This document shows positions 45,909 through 55,601 of a stretch of 64,000 bases of DNA, one piece after another. The notes under the pieces were generated by a model. The model had not been told where the DNA came from, searched no databases, and was given only the letters and a program-made list of their open reading frames with translations. Numbering within the stretch: position 1 is the first letter of the stretch; each line of letters begins with the position of its first letter. A program made the translations under genes and the position numbers. The stretch spans positions 682,001 to 746,000 of the forward strand of contig NZ_BSND01000003.1 of assembly GCF_030159795.1 (NCBI RefSeq), given 5' to 3'. Origin of the DNA: Methylophaga thalassica (GTDB lineage: Bacteria; Pseudomonadota; Gammaproteobacteria; Nitrosococcales; Methylophagaceae).

Positions 45909-47492
45909 ATGAAAAAAAATCTGCCAGTCACAGATAAAGAAATTACCTTCGATAATCCGCTGATTTCGACAACTGACCTCAAAGGCATCATAACGAGCTT
46001 TAACAGAGAGTTTGAGTACGTTAGTGGTTTTTCTGCTGATGAATTGATGAACGTGAATCACAATGTCATTCGTCATCCAGATATGCCACCGGCTGCATTT
46101 GCTGATCTCTGGTCTACCGTAAAATCGGGTAAACACTGGATGGGGATGGTCAAAAATCGAACAAAGACTGGCGATTTTTACTGGGTAGATGCGTATGTCA
46201 CGCCAATTTTTGATGGCGATAAAGTAATTGGCTATGAGTCTGTTCGTAGTAAACCCCAAAAACAAGAGATTAAGCGTGCACAACAGCTTTATAAACAAAT
46301 TAACGAGGGTAAGAAGCCTAAACTCGGTAACGTCTTCACACGACTGTCTCTAAAAAATAAAACCACATTATCAGTGGTGCTCAGTAGTATTGTGGCCAGC
46401 GTTGTAAATCAAATCAGTACCATTCAACAATTGCCCTTTTATCTGCCAGTGGTTATTGCGGTATTAGGTGGCCTGGCATCGTTTCTGTTACTCAAAAATT
46501 GGGTCTTTGCATCACTGGATAGAGCCATAAAAGAAGCTAATGATGAGGTCAATAATCCCCTGATGGGTATGGTGTATACCGGTGCTGATGATGAAGTTGC
46601 TCAACTGGTATTAGTGAATAAACTGCTGCAGGCCAGACTGAATACTATTTTGGTGAGAATGAAAGATTCTGCTGGCAGCATTGATAAGTCGGCCGGCGAT
46701 ACCTATCAGTCTCAACAATCAATTATGGAATCGATTAATTCTCAGGCATCACAAACTGAGCAAGTGGCGACAGCCATGACGGAAATGTCTTCCACAATTC
46801 AGGAGCTGGCACGTAACGCCAGTCTGGCCTCTCAGTCAGCGAATCAGGTTGATGACTTAACCCAACAAAGCATGACTAAATCTGAAACCGCCGTGAAAGG
46901 CTTAACCAGTTTAGATAGGGCATTTGATACTATCAGTGACTATATTAAAACGCTGGAATCGGACTCCAGTGCGATTAATCCTATCGTAGATGTGATTAGT
47001 AACATTGCAGAGCAAACCAATCTATTGGCCTTAAATGCGGCGATTGAGGCTGCAAGAGCAGGTGACCATGGTAGGGGATTTGCTGTTGTCGCTGATGAGG
47101 TGCGTTCATTGGCGACACGAACCCAGGAATCAACCCAAGAAATTTCAAACCTTATTTCAAAACTGGATAGCTCTGTCGTCAAAGTGGTGAAAGGTATGGA
47201 AACGACAAAAGATACTGCCTCCTCAAGCCGTCAGGATATTCAAGGGTCTATTGACTCTGTGAGCTCTATTAAAGAGAGTGTGGAGAAACTGAATGAGCTT
47301 AACACCTTGATTGCGACTGCCGTTGAAGAGCAGAGTGCAGTGAGTGAAGACATTAATAAGAATGTAGTCAGAATTAGCTCTGATGCCGAAATGGTGGTGA
47401 GCAATGCTAATAAGGTAAATGTACACGCTGAAAATCTGGCGCAGGAATCACAAAATCTACTGAATATGATTACCCGTTTTTCATCTCGCTAA
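45909..47492 (+). CDS. Aer-like PAS-containing methyl-accepting chemotaxis protein
   Basis: A 527-residue chemoreceptor. The N-terminal PAS domain (about 10-125) has the Aer-type features [36 protein letters not shown] and [21 protein letters not shown], so it may sense redox state or oxygen through FAD. A short hydrophobic anchor lies at about 155-205. The signalling hairpin tip [20 protein letters not shown], followed by [15 protein letters not shown], is canonical. A sigma-28 type promoter precedes it. The start follows AGGGTGAAGCACA. Confidence 0.93.
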   Translation: MKKNLPVTDKEITFDNPLISTTDLKGIITSFNREFEYVSGFSADELMNVNHNVIRHPDMPPAAFADLWSTVKSGKHWMGMVKNRTKTGDFYWVDAYVTPIFDGDKVIGYESVRSKPQKQEIKRAQQLYKQINEGKKPKLGNVFTRLSLKNKTTLSVVLSSIVASVVNQISTIQQLPFYLPVVIAVLGGLASFLLLKNWVFASLDRAIKEANDEVNNPLMGMVYTGADDEVAQLVLVNKLLQARLNTILVRMKDSAGSIDKSAGDTYQSQQSIMESINSQASQTEQVATAMTEMSSTIQELARNASLASQSANQVDDLTQQSMTKSETAVKGLTSLDRAFDTISDYIKTLESDSSAINPIVDVISNIAEQTNLLALNAAIEAARAGDHGRGFAVVADEVRSLATRTQESTQEISNLISKLDSSVVKVVKGMETTKDTASSSRQDIQGSIDSVSSIKESVEKLNELNTLIATAVEEQSAVSEDINKNVVRISSDAEMVVSNANKVNVHAENLAQESQNLLNMITRFSSR

Positions 47493-47576
47493 TAGGTCAG
47501 GTGAGTCTGTTATGCACCATTACGGTGAGCCTGAGAATAGGGTTGTGCCATTATGGTGCGGCTTGTTAGGTAGATA

Positions 47577-47603
47577 TAAACTTAGCTTGAACTGCTAAGT
47601 TTA
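47577..47603. terminator. Possible 3' hairpin after the Aer-like gene
   Basis: A perfect 10-bp AT-rich inverted repeat TAAACTTAGC / GCTAAGTTTA with a 7-base loop, 85 bases after the stop codon. There is no T run, so its role as terminator is doubtful. Confidence 0.3.
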
Positions 47604-47707
47604 TGATCAAACATTAATTATTCTGATTGTAGTTAAACTGGCACGGTATCTGCGTTACAAGTTCTAAGTGCTGAGGTGGTTTACCAACTACTGTCGACTA
47701 AAATAAG

Positions 47708-47798
47708 GTTTCTAGGGTTCCGATCAACGATGATGTCTGGACCGAGAGTAACCGACCTTCACAGTGAAGGTTACACGGAGGGATAAAAGCCCGGGAGA
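47708..47798 (+). ncRNA. Guanidine-I (ykkC) riboswitch
   Basis: The conserved blocks of the class I guanidine aptamer occur in order: CTAGGGTTCCG (47712-47722), GGACCGAGAG (47739-47748), a strong hairpin ACCTTCAC/GTGAAGGT (47754-47770), and ACGGAGGGATAAAAGCCCGG with GAGA (47775-47798). It ends about 57 bases before the start of the substrate-binding protein gene. Downstream, GAGATTGTTTT and AAAACATCTC can pair and may form the switching hairpin. The genes it precedes are those for guanidine import and breakdown, which supports the assignment strongly. Confidence 0.95.
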
Positions 47799-47855
47799 TT
47801 GTTTTTTGTAAAACATCTCTTGCACCGTGTTTCTAACTAACTGTGAGGTAACTTC

Positions 47856-48923
47856 ATGAAGTTCTCCATTCTTCGTTTTTTCAGCTTCTTGCTGCTTTCT
47901 TTCTCTCTCCTTATCGTTCCCTTCTCAGCGAATGCTGAACAAAAAGATAAATTCAGTATTGCCTGGACTATTTATGCAGGCTGGATGCCGTGGGACTATG
48001 CGGCGAATGCGGGCATTGTAAAAAAGTGGGCGGACAAATACGGTATCGAAATTGACGTAGTTCAAATCAATGACTACGTTGAATCCATCAACCAATATAC
48101 GGCTGGTCAGTTTGATGGTTGCACCATGACGAATATGGATGCGCTCACTATTCCTGCTGCGGGTGGTGTCGACTCTACCGCATTAATTCTTGGTGATTTT
48201 TCTAATGGGAACGATGGCATTGTCCTGAAGGGCGAAGGTAAAACCCTGAAAGACATTGAGGGCCAAAACGTTAATCTGGTTGAGCTGTCTGTTTCTCATT
48301 ATTTATTAGCTCGTGCTCTAGATACCATTGGTTTGAGTGAGCGTGATGTCAGAGTCGTGAATACTTCAGATGCCGATTTGGTAGCCGTGTTTAACGCAGA
48401 CGACGTGACTTCTACCGTCACTTGGAATCCACTGTTATCTGAAGTGGCTGCCATGCCTAATACCTCAAAAGTATTCGATTCTTCTCAAATTCCTGGCGAA
48501 ATCATCGATATGTTAGTGGTCAACACTGACACCCTGAAAGATAACCCTGATTTTGGTAAAGCCTTAACCGGTGCCTGGTATGAAATCATGGCGCGTATGG
48601 CGGCTAAAGATACCGATGCGCTGACCTTTATGGCTAAAGCCTCAGGCACTGATTTGCCGGGTTATGAAGCACAATTGGCTGCGACCAATATGTTCTATGA
48701 AGCAAAAGATGCCGTGGCCTTTGCTCAAAGCAAACAACTGCCTGAAACCATGAAGTATGTGAGTGAGTTTTCATTCGAGCATGGTTTATTAGGTGAAGGT
48801 GCGATGGATGCTGGCTTTATTGGTATTGCTTATCCAGATGGCACTGTAGTCGGTAACTCAGCGAACGTTAAGCTGCGTTTTGATTCGTCTTTCATGTCTA
48901 TGGCGGCTGACGGTTCTCTGTAA
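47856..48923 (+). CDS. ABC transporter substrate-binding protein, guanidine/urea type
   Basis: Periplasmic binding protein (355 residues) of the NitT/TauT (NMT1-like) type often annotated as a putative urea binding protein. Signal peptide ends at SANA (residue 27). The mature part starts FSIAWTIYAGWMPWDYAANAGIVKKW, and the ligand region has FDGCTMTNMDALTIPAAGGVD. Position behind a guanidine-I riboswitch and ahead of a guanidine carboxylase cluster makes guanidine the likely ligand; this is context inference. First gene of the operon; start follows GTGAGGTAACTTC. Confidence 0.9.
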   Translation: MKFSILRFFSFLLLSFSLLIVPFSANAEQKDKFSIAWTIYAGWMPWDYAANAGIVKKWADKYGIEIDVVQINDYVESINQYTAGQFDGCTMTNMDALTIPAAGGVDSTALILGDFSNGNDGIVLKGEGKTLKDIEGQNVNLVELSVSHYLLARALDTIGLSERDVRVVNTSDADLVAVFNADDVTSTVTWNPLLSEVAAMPNTSKVFDSSQIPGEIIDMLVVNTDTLKDNPDFGKALTGAWYEIMARMAAKDTDALTFMAKASGTDLPGYEAQLAATNMFYEAKDAVAFAQSKQLPETMKYVSEFSFEHGLLGEGAMDAGFIGIAYPDGTVVGNSANVKLRFDSSFMSMAADGSL

Positions 48924-48946
48924 CCGTCATTTGCCAGAGAATTATT

Positions 48947-49771
48947 ATGAAACGACTTATCAATCAACAGCCGAGTAACGCTGGGAAATGGTTATTAGGT
49001 GCTTTACCTTTTATCCTGATTTTACTGGCTTATCTGGTGGCATCGAATGAGCGCTTAGCGGTGAATCCTAATGATAAGCTGATGCCTTCCTTCGAAGCCT
49101 TTGGTCATGCCATTCATATGATGGCATTTGAACCCAGTAAACGTACTGGTGAATACCTGTTATGGGCCGATACGCTGGCCAGTTTGCAACGGCTGGGGAT
49201 TGGCGTTGGTATCAGTGCGCTTATCAGTCTTATCGTTGGAATTCTGATTGGGATTATTCCTCTACTGCGTGCCAGTTTTGCACCAGTGGTCACCGTTATA
49301 TCTCTGGTACCACCATTAGCGATTTTACCTATCTTGTTTATCATTTTTGGTTTAGGTGAAGTCGCCAAAATTACGCTTATTGTGCTGGGTATCACCCCAT
49401 TTTTGATTCGTGATGTGCAATTACGTGTCATGGCGTTACCTGAAGAATTGATCATCAAAGCACAAACATTAGGCGCCTCAACCTGGCAATTGATTGTACG
49501 AGTAGTCTTACCTCAGGTATTACCAAAACTGATTGATGCAGTGCGTTTAAGTCTGGGGGCGGCCTGGTTATTTTTAATTGCCGCAGAAGCCATCTCGGCA
49601 ACAGAAGGGCTTGGTTATCGTATCTTTCTGGTCAGACGTTATCTGGCGATGGATGTGATTTTGCCCTATGTATTGTGGATTACCTTATTGGCCTTTCTGA
49701 CTGATTATCTATTACGTCGTTTGTCCTTATATGCCTTCCCGTGGCAGCAGACTGAGGGAGGGGCTAAATGA
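48947..49771 (+). CDS. ABC transporter permease, guanidine/urea type
   Basis: Inner-membrane permease of the SsuC/TauC type (274 residues, about six TM segments). The cytoplasmic EAA loop reads PEELIIKAQTLGASTWQLIVRV (about residues 165-186), which contacts the ATPase. It follows the binding protein gene by 23 bases and overlaps the ATPase gene by 4 bases. Presumed substrate is guanidine. Confidence 0.92.
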   Translation: MKRLINQQPSNAGKWLLGALPFILILLAYLVASNERLAVNPNDKLMPSFEAFGHAIHMMAFEPSKRTGEYLLWADTLASLQRLGIGVGISALISLIVGILIGIIPLLRASFAPVVTVISLVPPLAILPILFIIFGLGEVAKITLIVLGITPFLIRDVQLRVMALPEELIIKAQTLGASTWQLIVRVVLPQVLPKLIDAVRLSLGAAWLFLIAAEAISATEGLGYRIFLVRRYLAMDVILPYVLWITLLAFLTDYLLRRLSLYAFPWQQTEGGAK

Positions 49772-50547
49772 ACAATATCGAGCTGAAAAAATTATGGAAA
49801 GAGTACGGCGATAATGTCGTTCTTGAGAATATCAATCTGACGGTGAGAGCAGGCGAGTTTATAACTCTGGTGGGCGCATCAGGCTGTGGTAAAACCACAT
49901 TTCTGAAAATGCTGCTGGGAACCGAGAAACCCTCTCGAGGTGAATTATTACTGGATGGTGATCCCATCCGTGATGAGCCCGATGCTGACCGGGGTATTGT
50001 CTTCCAGCGTTACTCTGTTTTCCCTCATCTTAATGTGATTGAAAATGTCATGTTGGGTGTGGAGTTTGGTCAGTCCAGATTATTGGGCAGATGTTTTGGC
50101 AGCAAGCGACGACAGGTTCGTGAGCAAGCCCAGGAAATGCTTGAATTGGTTGGGTTGGGGCATGTGGCGAATCAATATCCGACATCACTATCTGGCGGTA
50201 TGCAGCAACGGCTGGCCATTGCGCAGGCCTTAATTAAACAACCGAAAGTATTATTGCTGGATGAGCCGTTTGGTGCGCTTGATCCAGGCATTCGTTCTGA
50301 TATGCATGCCTTGATTTTAGATATCTGGCAAAAAACCGGCATCACCATTTTCATGATTACCCATGACTTAACCGAAGGCTTTTATCTGGGAACACGCTTA
50401 TTAGTGTTTGATAAACACCGTCAAGACCCAGATAACCCAAACCGTTATGGGGCCTCTATTACCTTTGATATTCCGGTGGGTGATACACGCAAATCCACTT
50501 TAGAAGACATTTCAAACACGATGAAACAAAAGCAGGAAACACCATGA
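49768..50547 (+). CDS. ABC transporter ATP-binding protein, guanidine/urea type
   Basis: Cytoplasmic ATPase (259 residues) of the importer. Walker A is GASGCGKTTF (about residues 36-45), the Q loop lies in FQRYSVFPHLNVIENV, the signature is SLSGGMQQRLAIAQAL, Walker B LLLDEPFGALD, and the H loop ITHDLTEGFY. It overlaps both neighbours by 4 bases, including the first DUF1989 gene, which ties transport and catabolism into one transcript. Confidence 0.95.
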   Translation: MNNIELKKLWKEYGDNVVLENINLTVRAGEFITLVGASGCGKTTFLKMLLGTEKPSRGELLLDGDPIRDEPDADRGIVFQRYSVFPHLNVIENVMLGVEFGQSRLLGRCFGSKRRQVREQAQEMLELVGLGHVANQYPTSLSGGMQQRLAIAQALIKQPKVLLLDEPFGALDPGIRSDMHALILDIWQKTGITIFMITHDLTEGFYLGTRLLVFDKHRQDPDNPNRYGASITFDIPVGDTRKSTLEDISNTMKQKQETP

Positions 50548-51281
50548 GTGATAAACAAAACGATCTGATATATGAGGATACATTGCCTGGTGGCACGCAT
50601 TGGTCAATGTTAGTAAGAAAAGGGACGACACTGCGGCTGATTGATAACGAAGGTGGCGCTAATGTCGGTATGTTGTTTTATAACCCGATGAATAAACTGG
50701 AGCGTTATAACGCGCCGGATACCTTGAAATGTCAGCATACCTTTAAGCTGACCAAAGGCCATTGTTTGTACTCAGATATGGGGCATGTGTTTTGTTCCAT
50801 TATCGATGACACCGTTGGCTGGCACGATACCGTTGGCGGCAATCTCACCACGGACAATATGAAAAAACGCTGGGGTGACAGAAGTTATCAGGAAGCCGGT
50901 AATGACTGGACCTTAAGCGGCGAGCATGCTTTTTTGGTTGAGCTGGCTAAATATGGCTTAAACCGTCGTGATATGGCAGCCAATCTCAACTTATTCAGCC
51001 AGGTCAAAACCGACGCTGAAGGCAATATGCAGTTTGTTGAAAACAACAGCAAAGCGGGTGACTTCATCGATTTACGCTTTGAAATGGATACCTTGGTGTT
51101 ATTCCACACCTGTCCACACCCGATGAATACAGCCGATGCCTATCCTAAACATGCTGTCACCTATCAATTAAGAAAATCTGCTCCGGTGACGGAAGATGAC
51201 GAGTGTTTGAATCACTGCGCTGAAAACCAGCGTGGTTTTGACAATAACCGTCTATACCATCAATGCGGTCATCACCATTAA
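50544..51281 (+). CDS. DUF1989 protein, urea-amidolyase-associated protein 1 (carboxyguanidine deiminase subunit)
   Basis: A 245-residue DUF1989 protein of the kind annotated urea-amidolyase-associated protein 1. Published work on guanidine-using bacteria assigns the two DUF1989 proteins of such clusters to a heteromeric deiminase (CgdAB) that converts carboxyguanidine to allophanate. Visible are the metal-site-like elements NEGGANVGMLFYNPMNKLERYNAPDT, GHVFCSIIDDTVGWHDTVGG and the C-terminal CPHPMN. The tail is histidine- and cysteine-rich (HQCGHHH). It overlaps the ATPase gene and precedes its partner by 18 bases. Which of the two is CgdA or CgdB I leave open. Confidence 0.88.
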   Translation: MSDKQNDLIYEDTLPGGTHWSMLVRKGTTLRLIDNEGGANVGMLFYNPMNKLERYNAPDTLKCQHTFKLTKGHCLYSDMGHVFCSIIDDTVGWHDTVGGNLTTDNMKKRWGDRSYQEAGNDWTLSGEHAFLVELAKYGLNRRDMAANLNLFSQVKTDAEGNMQFVENNSKAGDFIDLRFEMDTLVLFHTCPHPMNTADAYPKHAVTYQLRKSAPVTEDDECLNHCAENQRGFDNNRLYHQCGHHH

Positions 51282-51299
51282 TGAGCAAAGGATAACGTT

Positions 51300-51938
51300 G
51301 TGATTAAAGAAAGTAACCTAAACCCTGAACAAGCCAGCTACCGTGAAGAAGTGTTAGCAGGTGATTACTGGATGCATGAACTGAAAGCGGGTCAAACACT
51401 GCGTATTGTCGATTTATATGGTAATCAGGCCGCTGATACTTTGTTTTACAGTTTAGCGGATCCCAGTGAGCGCTATAGTGCGATTGATACCCTTCGTGAG
51501 CAAGGTAATGTCTACCTTACTGCTGGCACAACATTGTTGTCGAATCTTGGCAGACCCATGTTAGAGATCACTGCTGATACTTGTGGACGCCACGATACGC
51601 TGGGCGGTGCCTGTGCAACAGAATCCAACACCGTGCGTTATTCGCTGGAGAAAAAAACCATGCACGCATGCCGTGATAGCTGGATGCTAGCGGTAGCCGA
51701 AAACGAGCACTTTGGTGTAAGTAAGCGTGATATCACTCATAACATTAACTTTTTTATGAATGTGCCTGTGACTGAAGACGGCCATTTGACCTTTGCAGAT
51801 GGTATTTCTGAAGCGGGTAAATATGTGGAAATGACAGCAAAAATGGATGTGATTGTGTTGATCTCTAACTGTCCGCAATTAAATAACCCATGTAATGCTT
51901 ATAACCCGACACCGGTTGAAGTGGTGATCTGGGGGTAA
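51300..51938 (+). CDS. DUF1989 protein, urea-amidolyase-associated protein 2 (carboxyguanidine deiminase subunit)
   Basis: A 212-residue paralogue of the preceding gene: [15 protein letters not shown] with [34 protein letters not shown] and [21 protein letters not shown] correspond to matching parts of it. The two are expected to form the carboxyguanidine deiminase. The start is GTG at 51300, preceded by AAAGGATAAC. After its stop comes a 72-base gap that holds a guanidine-II-like riboswitch ahead of the carboxylase gene. Confidence 0.88.
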   Translation: MIKESNLNPEQASYREEVLAGDYWMHELKAGQTLRIVDLYGNQAADTLFYSLADPSERYSAIDTLREQGNVYLTAGTTLLSNLGRPMLEITADTCGRHDTLGGACATESNTVRYSLEKKTMHACRDSWMLAVAENEHFGVSKRDITHNINFFMNVPVTEDGHLTFADGISEAGKYVEMTAKMDVIVLISNCPQLNNPCNAYNPTPVEVVIWG

Positions 51939-51949
51939 TACGGATTATG

Positions 51950-51995
51950 TTTCGGGACGACCTGAAACAGCGCTTTATTAGCTGGGACGACCCAG
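51950..51995 (+). ncRNA. Guanidine-II (mini-ykkC) riboswitch inside the operon
   Basis: Two tandem hairpins with identical GGACGACC cores: TTTCGGG-ACGA-CCTGAAA (51950-51967) and CTGGG-ACGA-CCCAG (51982-51995), joined by 14 bases. Class II guanidine riboswitches consist of exactly two small hairpins with ACGR loops that dock when guanidine binds and free the Shine-Dalgarno sequence. Here AGGA (51998-52001) directly follows the second hairpin and lies 9 bases before the carboxylase ATG at 52011, so translational control is the expected mode. Confidence 0.85.
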
Positions 51996-52010
51996 ATAGG
52001 AATACCCATC

Positions 52011-55000
52011 ATGTTTAAGAAAGTTTTAATTGCTAACCGGGGCGCCATCGCCACACGGATTACTCGCACCTTGCATGAGATGAATGTTAAGGCAGTGGCT
52101 ATATATGCCGAAGCCGATCGTGACTCATTGCATGTCAGTGCTGCAGATGAAAGCTACTCACTGGGCGAAGGCCGTGCCAGTGAGACTTATCTTAATCAAC
52201 AACTTATCATTGATATAGCGAAACAGACAGGGGCTGAAGCGATTCATCCTGGTTATGGTTTTCTGAGTGAAAATCCGGGCTTTGCTCGTTTATGTGAGCA
52301 GAATAATATTGTCTTCCTTGGCCCCACAGCAGAGCAGATGGAGTCATTTGGTTTAAAACACAGCGCTCGGGCATTGGCAGAAGAAAACGACGTACCGTTA
52401 TTACCAGGCACGGGCTTATTAAGCTCACTTGATGAAGCCGTTGAGCAAGCCAGCCAAGTTGGCTATCCGGTGATGCTGAAATCAACGGCTGGCGGCGGCG
52501 GTATCGGTATGAACCGCTGTGATGATGAAGCTTCACTGCGTCAGGCGTTTAACTCTGTAAAAAATCTGAGTGCCAATAACTTTTCCAATGATGGGGTATT
52601 TCTGGAGAAATTTATCACCCGTGCTCGTCATATCGAAGTACAGGTAATGGGTGATGGTGAAGGCCATGTACTTGCTCTGGGGGATCGGGACTGTTCCAGC
52701 CAGCGTCGTAATCAGAAAGTGATTGAAGAAGCACCAGCACCGAATATTCCTGACGATGTCCGTGCTGATATGCAGGAAGTGGCGGTCAGATTAATGTCAG
52801 CGATTCACTATCGCAGTGCCGGCACGGTGGAGTTTGTCTATGACGCCGATAATCAACAGTTTTACTTCCTGGAAGTGAATACCCGTTTGCAGGTTGAGCA
52901 TGGGGTTACGGAAGAAGTCTATGGTGTGGATCTGGTTCGCTGGATGGTGGAAGTCGGTGCTAAAGAATCGCAGTTACCTGCCACTGCGCCTGAGCCAAAA
53001 GGCCATGCGATTCAGGTCAGACTCTATGCTGAAGATCCGCATAAACAGTTCCAACCATCTTCGGGCTTACTGACAGAAGTCATTTGGCCTAAGAGTGACG
53101 CGATTCGTGTCGATTACTGGGTGAAAGCCGGTATTGAAGTTTCACCATTTTATGATCCGATGCTGGCGAAAATTATCAGCCATGCTGATAGCCGTGAACT
53201 GGCCCATCAGAAATTATTGGCTGCCTTAGATGAACTGCAGGTCTATGGCATTGAGACCAATGCTGATTATGTCGGTCAGATTTTACAAGATGAGGCGTTT
53301 TTAAACGCTGCGGTCACTACACGTTATCTGGATAGTTTTGTTTACCAGCCTTCGACTATCAATATCTTGTCTCCAGGCACGATGACAACCATTCAGGATT
53401 ACCCTGCACGTGTCGGCTACTGGGATATCGGTGTTCCACCATCAGGTCCATTCGACAGTTTGTCTTTCCGTCTTGGCAATCGTTTATTAGCTAATGATGA
53501 ATCCTGCGCGGGGCTGGAGATCACCTTGTCTGGTCCTGAGCTGAGTTTTAATGTCGCAACCAGCATTGTGGTGACGGGTGCCGAACTGAGCATTGAGTTA
53601 AATGGTGAACCACAATCCGCATGGCAAGTTATTTCAGTAAAAGCCGGTGACAAGCTGAAATTAGGACAGGTCAAAGGTGCTGGCGCCAGAGCCTATCTAT
53701 TAGTGGCTGGTGGTATTCAATGTCCGGAATATTTAGGTTCACGTTCTACGTTCACTTTAGGCCAATTTGGTGGTCATGTAGGGCGGACGCTGAAAACGGG
53801 TGATGTATTACATATCCTGCCTGAACAACCGGTTTCTGATACAGCCACACTAGCCCAGGATTGTCAGCCTGAAATTCAACATCACTGGGACATTCATGTG
53901 GTGTATGGGCCGCATGGCGCACCGGATTTTTTCACTGATAGTGATATTGAGATGTTCTTTAATACGGACTGGAAAATACACTACAACTCCAGTCGTACCG
54001 GTGTGCGTTTGATTGGCCCAAGACCGGAGTGGGCGAGAACCGATGGCGGTGAAGCTGGCTTACATCCTTCTAATATTCACGATAACGCTTACGCGGTCGG
54101 GTCTATTGATTTTACTGGGGATATGCCGATTATTCTGGGCCCAGATGGCCCCTCGCTGGGTGGTTTTGTCTGTCCGGCAACTGTTATCACGGCAGATTTA
54201 TGGAAGGTAGGGCAGTTAAAAGCCGGTGATACGGTGCGCTTTGTGCCGGTATCGATTGAAACAGCGAACGCCTTAGAACGTGCACAAAACCAGGCGATTG
54301 ATGGCCTCAGTCAACAAGTTGTGTCAGTAGATACTGCGGTTATCGATACACCTGTGCATGCTATCAGCAAAGATGCGTCAACCGGTATGGATATCACTTA
54401 TCGACTGGCAGGCGATCATTATCTATTGGTGGAGTTTGGTGAGCAAACTTTAGATATCAATCTTCGGTTTAAAGTGCATGCCTTAATGCTGTGGTTACAG
54501 GAACAGGCGGTGACGGGCATTTTAGAACTGACGCCAGGTATCCGTTCGCTACAGGTTCACTATGACAGCATGGTGTTATCACTGGATGAGCTGATGGCCG
54601 TGTTAAAGCAAGCAGAAAAAGATATCCAGCATGTGGATGACTTAGATTTGCCTACCCGGATTGTGCATATTCCGATCTCCTGGGATGACGAAGCTTGTCG
54701 TCTGGCCAGTGAAAAGTATATGCAGTCGGTCAGACAAAATGCGCCTTGGTGTCCTGACAATATTGAGTTTATCCGCAGAATCAATGGGCTTGATTCCGTT
54801 GATGACGTCAAAAAAATCGTGTTTGATGCCAGTTATCTGGTGATGGGGTTGGGCGATGTCTATCTGGGGGCCCCCGTAGCGACGCCGATGGATCCAAGAC
54901 ACCGTCTGGTGACGACGAAATATAACCCGGCCAGAACCTGGACAGCAGAAAACTCGGTCGGTATCGGTGGCTCCTATTTGTGTGTGTATGGCATGGAAGG

Positions 55001-55601
55001 ACCCGGGGGCTATCAGTTTATCGGACGGACTCTGCAAATGTGGAATCGTTACGAGAAAACCAAAGAGTTCACGCAGCCCTGGTTATTACGCTTTTTTGAC
55101 CAAATTCGCTTTTATGAAGTCAGCCATGATGAGTTAATGCAGATTCGTCGTGATTTTATTCATGGTAACTATGAATTAAAGATTGAAGAAACCCGTTTCA
55201 ATTTAAAAGACTACAACGCGTTTATCGAAAAACATCAGGCTGAAATTGATGCCTTTACCGCGACACGCCAGCAGGCGTTCAACGAAGAATTAGAACGCTG
55301 GAAGCGTGATGGTTTATTACATTTTGATAGCGGTGATCAGCAAGCGGAGGTCGATGAAGCCTTATTGCCATTGGCTGACAATGCTATTTCGGTGGATAGT
55401 CCATTAAATTGCAGTATCTGGAAGATTGAAGTGGAAGAGGGGCAAGACGTGAAAGAAGGCGACACCTTAATGATTTTAGAAGCGATGAAAATGGAAATCC
55501 TGGTGACCGCACCACAAGCCGGCAAAGTCAGTTCTCTCTCCAGAAAACCCGGCTCACAGGTAGGGATGGGCGATCGTTTATTAGTACTGGAGGTTGAATA
55601 A
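52011..55601 (+). CDS. Guanidine (urea-type) carboxylase
   Basis: A 1196-residue biotin enzyme that, with ATP and bicarbonate, carboxylates guanidine or urea. Order: biotin carboxylase (about 1-450; KVLIANRGAIATRI, ATP loop AGGGGIGM, EVNTRLQVEH), KipA/AHS2-type domain (about 455-760; DYPARVGYWDIGVPPSGPFD), KipI/AHS1-type domain (about 785-990; VEFGEQTLDINLRFKVHALM) and biotinyl domain with EAMKMEI near residue 1160. Because a guanidine-I riboswitch heads the operon and a class II motif precedes this gene, guanidine is the probable substrate, as shown for riboswitch-linked relatives. It overlaps the hydrolase gene by 1 base. Confidence 0.93.
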   Translation: MFKKVLIANRGAIATRITRTLHEMNVKAVAIYAEADRDSLHVSAADESYSLGEGRASETYLNQQLIIDIAKQTGAEAIHPGYGFLSENPGFARLCEQNNIVFLGPTAEQMESFGLKHSARALAEENDVPLLPGTGLLSSLDEAVEQASQVGYPVMLKSTAGGGGIGMNRCDDEASLRQAFNSVKNLSANNFSNDGVFLEKFITRARHIEVQVMGDGEGHVLALGDRDCSSQRRNQKVIEEAPAPNIPDDVRADMQEVAVRLMSAIHYRSAGTVEFVYDADNQQFYFLEVNTRLQVEHGVTEEVYGVDLVRWMVEVGAKESQLPATAPEPKGHAIQVRLYAEDPHKQFQPSSGLLTEVIWPKSDAIRVDYWVKAGIEVSPFYDPMLAKIISHADSRELAHQKLLAALDELQVYGIETNADYVGQILQDEAFLNAAVTTRYLDSFVYQPSTINILSPGTMTTIQDYPARVGYWDIGVPPSGPFDSLSFRLGNRLLANDESCAGLEITLSGPELSFNVATSIVVTGAELSIELNGEPQSAWQVISVKAGDKLKLGQVKGAGARAYLLVAGGIQCPEYLGSRSTFTLGQFGGHVGRTLKTGDVLHILPEQPVSDTATLAQDCQPEIQHHWDIHVVYGPHGAPDFFTDSDIEMFFNTDWKIHYNSSRTGVRLIGPRPEWARTDGGEAGLHPSNIHDNAYAVGSIDFTGDMPIILGPDGPSLGGFVCPATVITADLWKVGQLKAGDTVRFVPVSIETANALERAQNQAIDGLSQQVVSVDTAVIDTPVHAISKDASTGMDITYRLAGDHYLLVEFGEQTLDINLRFKVHALMLWLQEQAVTGILELTPGIRSLQVHYDSMVLSLDELMAVLKQAEKDIQHVDDLDLPTRIVHIPISWDDEACRLASEKYMQSVRQNAPWCPDNIEFIRRINGLDSVDDVKKIVFDASYLVMGLGDVYLGAPVATPMDPRHRLVTTKYNPARTWTAENSVGIGGSYLCVYGMEGPGGYQFIGRTLQMWNRYEKTKEFTQPWLLRFFDQIRFYEVSHDELMQIRRDFIHGNYELKIEETRFNLKDYNAFIEKHQAEIDAFTATRQQAFNEELERWKRDGLLHFDSGDQQAEVDEALLPLADNAISVDSPLNCSIWKIEVEEGQDVKEGDTLMILEAMKMEILVTAPQAGKVSSLSRKPGSQVGMGDRLLVLEVE

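Noticed and set aside
47512-47562. Two related imperfect palindromes (CACCATTACGGTG and GTGCCATTATGGTGC) after the Aer-like gene
   Set aside because: Short, imperfect and without T run; they do not match a guanidine-II or other known aptamer, so I do not give them a function.
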